This document shows positions 1-6,937 of a stretch of 45,751 nt of DNA, piece after piece. Under the pieces are notes generated by a model. It was not told the origin of the DNA, searched no databases, and was given only the letters and a program-made list of their open reading frames with translations. The stretch's first letter is position 1. The number at the start of each line of letters is the position of its first letter. A program made the translations under genes and the position numbers. Origin of the DNA: Bacillota bacterium (GTDB lineage Bacteria; Bacillota; Clostridia; Peptostreptococcales; Anaerovoracaceae); assembly GCA_017405645.1 (NCBI GenBank), contig JAFQZZ010000010.1, positions 1 through 45,751 on the forward strand, in the 5' to 3' direction.

Positions 1-84
1 ATCCCCAAGATAAGTATAGCCGCCTTGCCCGTTCAAGTACTCATTTACAACCATCATCTTAAACTCAAAACTGTATTTCGCCAT
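1..84 (-). CDS. IS3-family transposase OrfA, N-terminal 28 codons (partial)
   Basis: The reading frame starts with the ATG at 84-82 and runs off the window after 28 codons. The protein begins MAKYSFEFKMMVVNEYLNGQ, which resembles the first helix of the helix-turn-helix OrfA proteins of IS3/IS150-type elements; these bind the terminal repeats and are usually fused to the DDE catalytic OrfB by frameshifting. A GAGGAGGTC ribosome binding site lies at 102-94. The call rests on the terminal repeat plus this short N-terminus. Catalytic parts are outside the window. Confidence 0.75.
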   Translation of the reverse strand, partial: MAKYSFEFKMMVVNEYLNGQGGYTYLGD

Positions 85-103
85 AACAAAACTGACCTCC
101 TCA

Positions 104-124
104 AGTTAGATTCTTGGTCTAACT
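104..124. repeat. Perfect 7-bp hairpin inside the IS end
   Basis: AGTTAGA (104-110) and TCTAACT (118-124) are perfect inverted copies separated by seven bases. The hairpin lies between the element's tip and the transposase ribosome binding site. In a transcript entering from outside the IS it could form ahead of the ribosome binding site, a common way for IS elements to limit impinging transcription. That role is inferred. Confidence 0.6.
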
Positions 125-165
125 TTTGGGGGTCAGTTCATGCAGGGGGTGTTTTTGGTGATTCG

Positions 166-369
166 CTATTCTTTTCCTTCGTAGTATTCCCGCACCAGTT
201 CTTCCAGGTGCACTTCCGGGCCGATCTCGTCCATATGGCGGATGCCCCGGCGCTCCATGACTTCTTCGAGGATGGTTTGCAGCTGGGCCTTTTCAATGGT
301 GCCGCCGGAGCCGGTCAGTACGCAGAACAGTTCCTCCCGGTTCATTTCGCGAAGTGATTTGGTATTCAT
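166..369 (-). CDS. Small protein of unknown function (67 aa)
   Basis: I do not recognise this protein. It is 67 residues, charged and rich in Glu and Arg, begins MNTKSLREMNREELFCVLTG and has no membrane segment or signal peptide. Predicted helices (residues 25-40 and 48-66) dominate. The start is supported by an AGGAGG-type ribosome binding site (complement of 378-384) nine bases upstream of the ATG at 369-367. It ends 25 bases from the IS3-family end, so the insertion seems to have landed just behind it rather than in it. It is divergent from the DUF1847 gene. Confidence 0.6.
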   Translation of the reverse strand: MNTKSLREMNREELFCVLTGSGGTIEKAQLQTILEEVMERRGIRHMDEIGPEVHLEELVREYYEGKE

Positions 370-455
370 GTCCGTTGCCTCCTGAAGGGTTGTTTTCTGT
401 TTTCATCATATAGCATTTCGCTGCGGCGGTCAATGACCTCCCGGTGGGAAGGCTC

Positions 456-484
456 TTGGATTTTTAAGGGAATTGTGGTAGGAT
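456..484 (+). promoter_or_regulatory. Promoter for the DUF1847 gene
   Basis: TTGGAT (456-461), a 17-base spacer and TAGGAT (479-484) preceded by TGTGG form an extended -10 promoter. The same TGTGGTAnnAT block recurs at other promoters in this window. The gene starts 30 bases downstream. Confidence 0.55.
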
Positions 485-514
485 AAAACCAAATAAACGA
501 GGGAGGCCGGTTCG

Positions 515-1171
515 GTGAGTCAAAAGGAATTCAGCTGCGTGGACTGCGGCGCGATCAACTGCAACAAGAGAGACAGCGTATATCCGGAGTTTTGTCCGAC
601 GGCGGAACTGACGGAAGAGGAGCGGCAGGCCGTGCTGGAGCTGTACGGGGAGCCGGAAAACCACCGGATGGCGGTGACAGCGGCGGCCGTGGAAGCGGAC
701 TTTTACCTGAAATACACCCGGGTGGAGGAGACCGTGGAATTTGCCCGGCGGATGGGATACCGGAAGATCGGCATCGCCACCTGCGTGGGGCTTTTGGAGG
801 AGAGCCGGGTCTTTGCCCGGATCCTGCGGAAGAACGGCTTTGAAGTCTGCGGCGTGGTCTGCAAGGCCGGGTCCGTGGACAAAACGGAGATTGGGATCCC
901 GGAGGAAGCGTACCTGGGCAAGGGCCCGGGACCGGTGATGTGCAACCCGATCCTCCAGGCGAAGCTTCTGAACAAAGAAGGCACGGACTTCAATGTGGTG
1001 ATCGGGCTCTGCGTGGGCCATGACAGCCTGTTTTACAAGTATTCTGAGGCCCCGGTGACCACCCTCATCGCCAAGGACCGGGTGCTGGGGCATAACCCGG
1101 CGGCGGCCCTGTACCAGTGCGGCTCCTACTATTCCAGGCTGCTGAAGGACGGGGGGAAGGAAAAAGAATGA
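515..1171 (+). CDS. DUF1847 domain protein, Cys-rich, putative metal-binding
   Basis: This 218-residue protein matches the DUF1847 family of anaerobes, small soluble proteins of unknown biochemical role. Four cysteines near the N-terminus (C8, C11, C16, C27, spaced CxxCx4C then C) look like a metal or Fe-S site. Further conserved cysteines occur in the body (IATCVG, VCGVVCKAG, GLCVGH), consistent with a redox or metal-binding protein. GTG is taken as start because GGGAGG at 501-506 lies eight bases upstream. Its stop overlaps the next gene (ATGA), so the two are translationally coupled. Function beyond the family assignment is unknown. Confidence 0.82.
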   Translation: MSQKEFSCVDCGAINCNKRDSVYPEFCPTAELTEEERQAVLELYGEPENHRMAVTAAAVEADFYLKYTRVEETVEFARRMGYRKIGIATCVGLLEESRVFARILRKNGFEVCGVVCKAGSVDKTEIGIPEEAYLGKGPGPVMCNPILQAKLLNKEGTDFNVVIGLCVGHDSLFYKYSEAPVTTLIAKDRVLGHNPAAALYQCGSYYSRLLKDGGKEKE

Positions 1172-1371
1172 CCCTCTATTATGTGATCGGCGTGATCGCG
1201 GCGCTGGCCCTGTCTTTCGGGATCGGCAAAGGCCTGAGCCTGCTGCTGGGCCGGGAGCAGAAGCACTGGCTCTGGTATGTTTTCTGGGGCGGGCTGCTGG
1301 CGCTGATGGTCCTCCAGAAGAGCTGGCTGGGGATCCTGGTCATAATCATTTTGATGCTGATAATGCTATAA
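1168..1371 (+). CDS. Small membrane protein of unknown function (67 aa)
   Basis: This 67-residue protein has two hydrophobic segments (about residues 3-25 and 34-66) joined by a short polar loop containing GREQKHW, so it is a probable two-pass inner-membrane protein. The start ATG at 1168 overlaps the stop of the DUF1847 gene by four bases (ATGA), and AAGGAAAAAG just upstream can serve as ribosome binding site. The MBL-fold gene follows after 11 bases, so the three form one operon. I do not recognise a family. The conserved coupling suggests it works with one of its neighbours. Confidence 0.65.
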   Translation: MTLYYVIGVIAALALSFGIGKGLSLLLGREQKHWLWYVFWGGLLALMVLQKSWLGILVIIILMLIML

Positions 1372-1382
1372 GGAGAGAGAAT

Positions 1383-2018
1383 ATGGAACTGATCAATGAA
1401 ATCACTGTGAACGAGCACAGCAGCATCCGCATCGGCGGGGAAAAGGTGCTGTATTTCGACCCCTTCCACGTGAAGGAAGAGCCTCACGATGCAGACGTGA
1501 TCTTTTTCACCCACGGTCATTACGACCACTTCTCGCCGGAGGATTTCCGGAAGCTGGCGAAGGAGGACACGGTGTACGTGGCGCCGAAAAGCTGCAAGAA
1601 AGACCTGAAGAAAGCGAAACTTCCGGAGAAGAACTGCGTCTTCATGAAGGCGGACCGGGAAGAGGAAGTCTGCGGGATGAAAGTGCGCTCCGTACTTTCC
1701 TACAACCCCATGAAGCCCTTCCATCCGAAAAGCTATGAATGGCTGGGCTACGTGGTGGAAGTGGACGGGCAGAAGGTCTACGTCTGCGGCGACATGGATG
1801 ACACGCCGGAAGGCCGGGCCGTAGACTGCGACATCGTGCTGGTGCCCTGCGGAGGAACCTACACCATGGACGCCAAGGCGGCGGCGGGCTTCGTGAATGC
1901 CCTGAAGCCGAAGACCGCGATCCCCACCCATTACGGCAGCATCGTGGGCAAGAAGAAAGACGGGGAGAAGTTCAAGAAGGGCGTAGACAAAGAGATCGAA
2001 GTTGTTGTGAAATTATAA
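1383..2018 (+). CDS. MBL-fold metallo-hydrolase, UlaG-like
   Basis: This 211-residue protein belongs to the beta-lactamase-fold Zn-dependent hydrolases of the short UlaG/L-ascorbate-6-phosphate-lactonase-like type. The metal-binding HxHxDH motif is at residues 44-49 (HGHYDH). Later metal ligands are in CGDMDDTPE and PTHYGS, the typical second half of the active site. Length and the C-terminal PTHYG are normal for the family. It is cytosolic with no signal peptide. AGGAGAGAGAAT precedes the ATG. The family covers many substrates, so the true substrate cannot be told. It is the last gene of the DUF1847 operon and is followed directly by a MITE-like repeat. Confidence 0.85.
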   Translation: MELINEITVNEHSSIRIGGEKVLYFDPFHVKEEPHDADVIFFTHGHYDHFSPEDFRKLAKEDTVYVAPKSCKKDLKKAKLPEKNCVFMKADREEEVCGMKVRSVLSYNPMKPFHPKSYEWLGYVVEVDGQKVYVCGDMDDTPEGRAVDCDIVLVPCGGTYTMDAKAAAGFVNALKPKTAIPTHYGSIVGKKKDGEKFKKGVDKEIEVVVKL

Positions 2019-2149
2019 GCCCCTCTCCGTCACCTGCGGTGACACCTCCCCCCGGCGGGGGAGGCAATAATGAAAAGCGCGGGATCCGGTCAAATCCCTT
2101 GGCTCTCCCCTGGGGGAGAGCTGTCCGCGCAGCGGACTGAGAGGGGGCC
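2019..2149. repeat. MITE-like palindromic intergenic repeat, full-length copy
   Basis: The two ends are long imperfect inverted copies of each other: the left end reads GCCCCTCTCCGTC and the right end, reverse-complemented, GCCCCCTCTCAGTC. Each arm also folds on itself. GTCACctgcgGTGAC and CCTCCCC/GGGGGAGG are on the left; GCTCTCCCC/GGGGAGAGC and GTCCGCgcaGCGGAC are on the right. The 131 bases carry no gene. The design is that of REP/MITE elements common in gut Clostridia. A related half-copy sits at 40951-41014. The right end also gives the antiporter gene its only G-rich upstream sequence. Confidence 0.75.
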
Positions 2150-2158
2150 CGCTATTTA

Positions 2159-3460
2159 ATGAATATGGAATTACTGATAATACTACTGTTCTGCGTGATC
2201 CTGATCGGCTTTGTGGTGACGGGACATTCCATCATCATCGCGCTGCTGATCGGGCTGGCGCTGTTCTTACTGTACGGAAAATACCGGAGGCACAGCTGGA
2301 GCGCCCTGGGGCAGATGTCCCTGTCGGGGGTGAAGACGGTCAGCAACATCCTGACCACCTTCCTCTTCATCGGGATGCTGACGGCCCTGTGGCGGGCGTC
2401 CGGCTGCATTGCCACCATTATCTGCTACACCTCGGGGTTCATCACCCCGGCGGTGTTTCTTTTGCTGACCTTTTTGCTGTGCAGCGGCCTGTCCTTCCTG
2501 ACGGGGACATCCTTCGGCACGGCAGCCACCATCGGCGTGATCTGCATGAGCATCGCCCGGACCATGGGGATGGACATCTTCTGGGTGGGCGGGGCGATCC
2601 TGTCCGGTGCCTTTTTCGGGGACCGGTGTTCCCCGGTGTCCACCAGCTGTCTTTTGGTCTGCGACTTGACGAAGACGGACATTTACGGCAACATCCGGCG
2701 GATGGTGAAGACGGCGATGGTGCCTTTCCTGGCAGCCTGCCTGGTGTACCTGATCGCAGGGTTCCTGACCCGGGGCGGCAGCGGCAGCGTGGACGTGTAC
2801 GGGCTTTTCCGGCCGGAATTCACCATCCATCCCCTGTGCCTGCTGCCGGCAGCGGTGATCCTGGCGCTGGCCTTCCTGAAGGTGAGCGTGAAGAAGACCA
2901 TGGGGGCCAGCATCCTGACGGCCCTGCCCATCGCCATTTTTCTGCAGCACCAGTCGGCGGCTGCGGTGGTAAAGACCCTGATACTGGGGTTCCAGGCACA
3001 GACCCTCCGGGTGGGAGAGGTCATGGACGGCGGCGGGATCCTTTCCATGCTGCGGGTGGCCTGCATTGTCTGCATCGCCTCCTGTTATTCCGGCCTGTTC
3101 CGGGGAACGGGATTGCTGGACTTTATGGAAAAGGGACTGAAGACTGTGGCGAGGAAGACCCACCCCTTCTATTCCGTGCTGCTGACCTCGGTGCCGGCTT
3201 CTATGATCTCCTGCAACCAGACCCTGGCCATCATGCTGACCCACCAGCTCTGCGAACGGCTGGGACTGAAGCGGGAATACCTGGCGCTGTACCTGGAGGA
3301 TACGGTGGTGATGATCGCGGCGCTTGTCCCCTGGTCCATCGCCGGTACGGTGCCCCTGGATTCCATCGGGGCTCCCACCATCTGTTTGCTGGGGGGCGTG
3401 TATCTGTACCTGGTGCCCCTGTGGCAGGGACTGGTGCATCTGAGGCGGATAAGAAGGTAA
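2159..3460 (+). CDS. Na+/H+ antiporter, NhaC family
   Basis: This 433-residue integral membrane protein has about eleven to twelve hydrophobic segments. It carries the NhaC-family signatures LTGTSFGTAATIGV (about residues 117-130) and GAFFGDRCSPVSTS (about 149-162), the regions linked to ion binding. Proteins of this family exchange Na+ for H+ across the inner membrane. That fits an organism with an ion-pumping Rnf complex. ATG at 2159 is used; a second in-frame ATG lies at 2165, and the upstream GAGGGGG is somewhat distant, so the exact start is uncertain. Members can also be malate/lactate or amino-acid antiporters, so Na+/H+ is a family-level call. It stands alone between a MITE-like repeat and the ABM gene. 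Confidence 0.85.
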   Translation: MNMELLIILLFCVILIGFVVTGHSIIIALLIGLALFLLYGKYRRHSWSALGQMSLSGVKTVSNILTTFLFIGMLTALWRASGCIATIICYTSGFITPAVFLLLTFLLCSGLSFLTGTSFGTAATIGVICMSIARTMGMDIFWVGGAILSGAFFGDRCSPVSTSCLLVCDLTKTDIYGNIRRMVKTAMVPFLAACLVYLIAGFLTRGGSGSVDVYGLFRPEFTIHPLCLLPAAVILALAFLKVSVKKTMGASILTALPIAIFLQHQSAAAVVKTLILGFQAQTLRVGEVMDGGGILSMLRVACIVCIASCYSGLFRGTGLLDFMEKGLKTVARKTHPFYSVLLTSVPASMISCNQTLAIMLTHQLCERLGLKREYLALYLEDTVVMIAALVPWSIAGTVPLDSIGAPTICLLGGVYLYLVPLWQGLVHLRRIRR

Positions 3461-3486
3461 GTTTCGGATTCCTTTTTCGGTCAGGA

Positions 3487-3497
3487 TGTGGTAAAAT
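3487..3497 (+). promoter_or_regulatory. Extended -10 promoter for the ABM-domain gene
   Basis: TGTGGTAAAAT at 3487-3497 is an extended -10 (TAAAAT preceded by TGTGG) with no clear -35. An identical 11-mer is used for the next gene at 3881-3891. AGGAGG follows at 3511-3516. Confidence 0.5.
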
Positions 3498-3522
3498 AGA
3501 GAAAACCGACAGGAGGGCGGAA

Positions 3523-3837
3523 ATGAGCATTACGAGAATCGTTTACTATACCGGAAGCAACGGAAGCGCGCGGCGCTTTGTGCGGGATATGGAAGAGAGC
3601 GGGGCGGCGTCCCTGATCCGCCGGGAGGATGGCAATGAACGCTATGAGTATTTCCTCTCCGCCCATGACCGGGAAACGGTGATGCTGGTGGACCAGTGGC
3701 GGGACCAGGAAGCCCTGGATGAACATGAAAAAGCGCTGATGAAGAAAGATGTGCTGGCCCTTCGGAAGGAGTATGGCCTCACCATGCGGATCGAGCGCTA
3801 TTACTCTGAACTGGAGTATGACGACAGCCGGGAATGA
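3523..3837 (+). CDS. Antibiotic biosynthesis monooxygenase (ABM) domain protein
   Basis: This 104-residue protein has the single ferredoxin-like ABM fold of small putative quinol monooxygenases (YgiN-like). Recognisable parts are the first strand ITRIVYYTG, the segment YEYFLSAHDRETVMLVDQW (about residues 42-60) that matches the central strand and helix, and the DEHEKAL helix after it. Such proteins are cofactor-free dimers acting on quinols or removing reactive quinones. The substrate here is unknown. The start ATG at 3523 has AGGAGG six bases upstream and an extended -10 promoter, so it is a single-gene unit. Its TGA stop forms the loop of its own terminator. Confidence 0.75.
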   Translation: MSITRIVYYTGSNGSARRFVRDMEESGAASLIRREDGNERYEYFLSAHDRETVMLVDQWRDQEALDEHEKALMKKDVLALRKEYGLTMRIERYYSELEYDDSRE

Positions 3838-3850
3838 TTCCCGGCTTTTT
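3826..3850 (+). terminator. Intrinsic terminator overlapping the ABM stop codon
   Basis: AGCCGGGAA (3826-3834) and TTCCCGGCT (3838-3846) form a 9-bp perfect stem with TGA, the stop codon of the ABM gene, as the loop. It is followed by TTTTTCTTTT. Confidence 0.85.
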
Positions 3851-3863
3851 CTTTTACAGCTAT

Positions 3864-3891
3864 TTGAGAGACCGCTTACATGTGGTAAAAT
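3864..3891 (+). promoter_or_regulatory. Promoter for the SLH protein gene
   Basis: TTGAGA (3864-3869), a 16-base spacer and TAAAAT (3886-3891), with the TGTGG extension directly before the -10. Confidence 0.65.
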
Positions 3892-3934
3892 AGAGATATC
3901 AATGATGCAGCAAAGCCCGGGGGGAGGCAGGAAG

Positions 3935-5113
3935 TTGAAACGTTTAGCAGGAGTAGTACTATTGATCATCATACTGGCGGCATCGGCGGCCCTTGTATTC
4001 GCGGAGGAGAACGATCCACCGGACAACGCGCCGGCGGATTTCACCCTCAGCCGGACGGCGGCCGGGGCGGCCATGGCGGCGATGTCAAACGCAGCGAAGA
4101 ACATCCTGGACCCGCAGAGTCCTTTTGGTGACACGAAGGGACACTGGGCGGAAACCTACATCGCGAAGGCGGTGAACAGAGGCCTGTTCAGCGGATACGA
4201 CGAGAACCGGTTCGGGCCGAATGACCCGGTGGACCGTGGGCAGTTCGTGACGGTGCTGTACCGTCAGGCGGGAAGCCCGGAGACCACGGCGGAGGTGCCT
4301 TTCAAGGACATTTCCGGAGAGATCGGGGAATTTCAGACGGCCATCGCCTGGGGCCTTGAAAACGGCTATGTAAACGGAACGGGGGAAACCAGGTTCGAAC
4401 CGAAGAAGAAGCTTTCCCGGCAGGAAGCCATGAAGATCCTGTACAACCGCTCCGGCGGGCTGAAGGGCATGGAGACCCTGTTCACGGCCACCTACGATAA
4501 ATGCTTTACCGACGTAAACAAGATCGCCGACTGGGCGAAGGAGCCTATGTACTGGGGCGTGTATAATGCCCTGGTTTCCGCGGGTCAGAACGGCAAGCTA
4601 AAGCCGGAGGAGAGCGCCACCAGGGCGCAGCTGGCGAAGATCCTGGTGACTTATACGGAGAGATTCAACTCGAAAAGCGCACCCGTCGCCGCGGCGGAAC
4701 AGCCCGGCACCGCCGGGATCTACAATATGAAGGCGGAGAAGCGGGTCGAATCCCAGGTGACGCTGAAGGCCCGGACGGCGGAAGGAAAAGGGATTGGCGG
4801 CAAGATCGTCGATATGGACGGCCGGAACACCACCCTGTTCCCGGCGGCGGAAAAGATCGAGATGCATTATTCCGGCGCTGAAGAAGGCCGGACCTACCTG
4901 GTGACGGTCCAGGAGGAATCGGAGAAAGTCCCCACCATCGAAAGCATCCTCTATATGGATCAGGCCGAGCCGGTGGAGGGCACGGTCTCGTTTATGCTTT
5001 ATCCCGGAAGCCTGGAGCCCGGCGGCACCTACGTGATCTACCTGGCTTCCAGAGGCGAGGAAGGATTCACCCCGCTGGAGAAGATCGCGAGCTTCCGGTG
5101 TTATGTACAATAA
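3935..5113 (+). CDS. SLH-domain cell-surface protein with TTG start
   Basis: The 392-residue exported protein has three S-layer homology domains that bind pyruvylated secondary wall polymer (about residues 63-110, 124-170 and 189-238). They carry DTKGHWAETYI, NGYVNGTGETRFEP and ATRAQLAKIL. A C-terminal domain of about 130 residues follows that I do not recognise; it is probably beta-rich. I start it at TTG 3935 because GGGGAGG lies seven bases upstream. The protein then opens MKRLAGVVLLIIILAASAAL ending VFA, a textbook signal peptide. The ATG codons at 3902 and 3905 would add a hydrophilic stretch before the signal. It is a wall-anchored surface protein; the ligand of the C-terminal part is unknown. 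Confidence 0.85.
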   Translation: MKRLAGVVLLIIILAASAALVFAEENDPPDNAPADFTLSRTAAGAAMAAMSNAAKNILDPQSPFGDTKGHWAETYIAKAVNRGLFSGYDENRFGPNDPVDRGQFVTVLYRQAGSPETTAEVPFKDISGEIGEFQTAIAWGLENGYVNGTGETRFEPKKKLSRQEAMKILYNRSGGLKGMETLFTATYDKCFTDVNKIADWAKEPMYWGVYNALVSAGQNGKLKPEESATRAQLAKILVTYTERFNSKSAPVAAAEQPGTAGIYNMKAEKRVESQVTLKARTAEGKGIGGKIVDMDGRNTTLFPAAEKIEMHYSGAEEGRTYLVTVQEESEKVPTIESILYMDQAEPVEGTVSFMLYPGSLEPGGTYVIYLASRGEEGFTPLEKIASFRCYVQ

Positions 5114-5345
5114 GATGAATATTATTAAGATGAATATTATTTTCAAAGCGCTGCTGCCCACGGGGCTGGTCATAATGTGCGGTCTGGTACTGCAGGCCCT
5201 GGTCCGGATGAGCTGGCGGGGGTATGCCGGAGTCCTCTGGACGCTGGGGGCTCTTTTGTGCGTGGCTTCTCTGGCCATGGCACTCTACTATATCAAGAAG
5301 TTTTTCGGAGAGAAGGACGACGATGACGAAGGATCGGATCAATGA
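5103..5345 (+). CDS. Small two-pass membrane protein (80 aa)
   Basis: The product has two hydrophobic segments (about residues 13-32 and 41-63) and a very acidic C-terminus, EKDDDDEGSDQ. I do not recognise the family. The first ATG (5103) lies inside the end of the SLH gene, 11 bases overlapping. Two more in-frame ATGs at 5115 and 5130 sit in two tandem copies of a 15-base unit, and no ribosome binding site is evident for any of them, so the start is open. Its end overlaps the RNA methyltransferase gene by 23 bases, implying co-transcription and coupling from the SLH gene through to the methyltransferase operon. Confidence 0.6.
   Translation: MYNKMNIIKMNIIFKALLPTGLVIMCGLVLQALVRMSWRGYAGVLWTLGALLCVASLAMALYYIKKFFGEKDDDDEGSDQ
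5111..5140 (+). repeat. Tandem duplication of a 15-base unit
   Basis: TAAGATGAATATTAT occurs twice in a row (5111-5125 and 5126-5140). It covers the stop codon of the SLH gene and the start region of the small membrane protein, adding exactly five codons and an extra in-frame ATG. Confidence 0.8.
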
Positions 5346-6150
5346 CGCCCTGACAGAGGTGACGGATTTTGAGGATCCGGCGCTGGATGTATATGCCCGT
5401 ATGACGGAGGGTGAACTGCTCCGGGACCCGGCGAAGGGTCTTTTCATCGCGGAAAGCCCCAAGGTGATCCTGCGGGCGCTGGCCGGCGGATACGAGCCGG
5501 TCTCTTTTTTGGTGGAGCGGAAACAACTGAAGGAAGAAGCCCGGGAAGCCCTGGCGCTGTGCCCGGGGGTGCCGGTGTTCGTGGCGGACTATGCGGTGCT
5601 GAGGGAACTGACGGGGTTCCCCATGACCCGGGGCGTGCTCTGCGCCATGAAGCGGAAGCCCCTGCCTTCGGTGGAGGAAGTGTGCCGGGACGCCAGGCGG
5701 GTGGCGGTGATGGAGAAGGTGATGAACCCGACGAACGTGGGGGCCATCTTCCGCAGCGCGGCGGCCCTGAACATGGATGCGGTGCTGCTGACGCCGGGCT
5801 GCAGCAATCCCCTGTACCGGAGAGCCATCCGGGTGAGCATGGGGACGGTGTTTCAGATCCCCTGGACCCAGGTCAGCCCGGATCTGCGGGAACTGAAGGC
5901 GCTGGGCTTCAAAACGGCGGCTATGGCGTTGGAGGAGGATGCGGTCAGCATCGACGAGCCGGCGCTGTTGAAAGAGGAAAAACTGGCGGTGGTGCTGGGA
6001 GCGGAAGGGGACGGCCTTTCCCCGGTGACCATCGAAGACTGTGATTATACGGTGATGATCCCCATGTCCCACGGGGTGGATTCCCTGAACGTGGCGGCGG
6101 CCAGCGCGGTGGCGTTCTGGCAGCTGGGCAGAAGACCGGAAAGGGAGTAG
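5323..6150 (+). CDS. TrmH/SpoU-family RNA 2'-O-methyltransferase
   Basis: The 275-residue protein has an N-terminal L30e-like RNA-binding part (about 1-115) and a C-terminal SPOUT knot (about 124-268) that transfers methyl from S-adenosylmethionine to ribose 2'-OH of rRNA or tRNA. Motif 1 is at 135-144 (NPTNVGAIFR, with the catalytic-type Asn and Arg). Motif 2 is GAEGDGL at 226-232 and motif 3 runs IPM then SLNVAAA at 246-260. All key residues are present. The start ATG at 5323 lies inside the previous gene. It heads a close run of five genes up to 10246. Substrate RNA cannot be read from the sequence. Confidence 0.9.
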   Translation: MTKDRINDALTEVTDFEDPALDVYARMTEGELLRDPAKGLFIAESPKVILRALAGGYEPVSFLVERKQLKEEAREALALCPGVPVFVADYAVLRELTGFPMTRGVLCAMKRKPLPSVEEVCRDARRVAVMEKVMNPTNVGAIFRSAAALNMDAVLLTPGCSNPLYRRAIRVSMGTVFQIPWTQVSPDLRELKALGFKTAAMALEEDAVSIDEPALLKEEKLAVVLGAEGDGLSPVTIEDCDYTVMIPMSHGVDSLNVAAASAVAFWQLGRRPERE

Positions 6151-6155
6151 ACAAA

Positions 6156-6926
6156 ATGGAAAAGAAACGACGCGCGCCCCTGCGCGTGAGGATCCTGGCC
6201 GTATTGGTCTATATCGTGCTCCCGCTGGTGGTGCTGGCGGGATTGGCGGCTTTTATCTACGTCCATAACTATTACCACGCCAGCGACCGGGCCATGGAGG
6301 CCCTGGCGAGTCCGCCTCCCGGCGTGACAGTGGAAGAACAGGACGGGGACTGGATCACTTTCGGCCCGGCGGATGCGGATGCGGCTGCGGGCGTCATTTT
6401 CTATCCCGGCGGGAAGGTCCAGTATGAAGCCTATGCGCCGCTGATGGAGGAGATGGCGCAGCAGGGCCTGTTCTGCGTGCTGGTGCATATGCCGGGGAAC
6501 CTGGCGGTGCTGGACAAGGATGCGGCGGCGGATGTGATAGAAGCCTATCCGGGAATCGATGACTGGTACATCGGCGGCCACTCCCTGGGCGGCGTGATGG
6601 CGGCGGGATATGCCTCAAAGCACCCGGAAGAGTTTGAAGGGATCTTCCTGCTGGCGGCGTATACCACCAGGGACCTGTCGCAGAGCGACCTGAAGGGACT
6701 GCGGGTCTACGGAAGCGAAGACAGGGTGCTGAACTATGACAGCCTTGAGAAAAACGAGGAAAACCTGCCGCAGAAGCAATTCCGGGGGTTCGTGATCCAG
6801 GGCGGGAACCACGCCCAGTTCGGCGATTACGGGGCCCAGAAGGGAGACGGGGAAGCCACGATCCCGGCAGAGGAGCAGTGGCGGATCACGGCCGAAGCGC
6901 TGGCAGAGCTGACGGAGGACCAGTAG
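6156..6926 (+). CDS. Membrane-anchored alpha/beta hydrolase
   Basis: This 256-residue protein has a basic N-terminus and one hydrophobic segment (about 11-36), so the catalytic domain is probably outside the membrane. The fold is the alpha/beta-hydrolase family seen in dienelactone-hydrolase-like proteins. The nucleophile motif is GHSLGG with Ser143, a glycine-rich oxyanion turn is FYPGGK (82-87), and a late catalytic His is in GGNHAQFG. Substrate is unknown; esters or lactones are possible. It starts five bases after the methyltransferase stop and is followed after 11 bases by an MBL hydrolase. Confidence 0.85.
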   Translation: MEKKRRAPLRVRILAVLVYIVLPLVVLAGLAAFIYVHNYYHASDRAMEALASPPPGVTVEEQDGDWITFGPADADAAAGVIFYPGGKVQYEAYAPLMEEMAQQGLFCVLVHMPGNLAVLDKDAAADVIEAYPGIDDWYIGGHSLGGVMAAGYASKHPEEFEGIFLLAAYTTRDLSQSDLKGLRVYGSEDRVLNYDSLEKNEENLPQKQFRGFVIQGGNHAQFGDYGAQKGDGEATIPAEEQWRITAEALAELTEDQ

Positions 6927-6937
6927 AGGAGGAGCTT

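Larger units (their letters stand above)
1..140 (-). mobile_element. End of an IS3-family insertion sequence (partial)
   Basis: On the minus strand the segment begins with TGAACTGACCCCCAAAAGTT (start of a 25-base terminal sequence at 116-140). This is the TGAACTG(A/C)CCC type of terminal repeat of IS3-family elements, IS150-like group. It is followed by a strong ribosome binding site and the first codons of a transposase orfA. The element continues beyond the left edge of the window, so its other end, target duplication and integrity cannot be seen. The host sequence resumes at about 141. Confidence 0.8.

Noticed and set aside
2389..3522. Plus-strand frame in phase with the ABM gene through the antiporter
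   Set aside because: Out of phase with the NhaC frame, His/Gly/Pro-rich; the ABM gene has its own promoter and AGGAGG at 3511.
3749..3934. Upstream extension of the SLH gene to earlier ATG codons
   Set aside because: The extension would cross the terminator and promoter and destroy the signal peptide; TTG at 3935 has the ribosome binding site.
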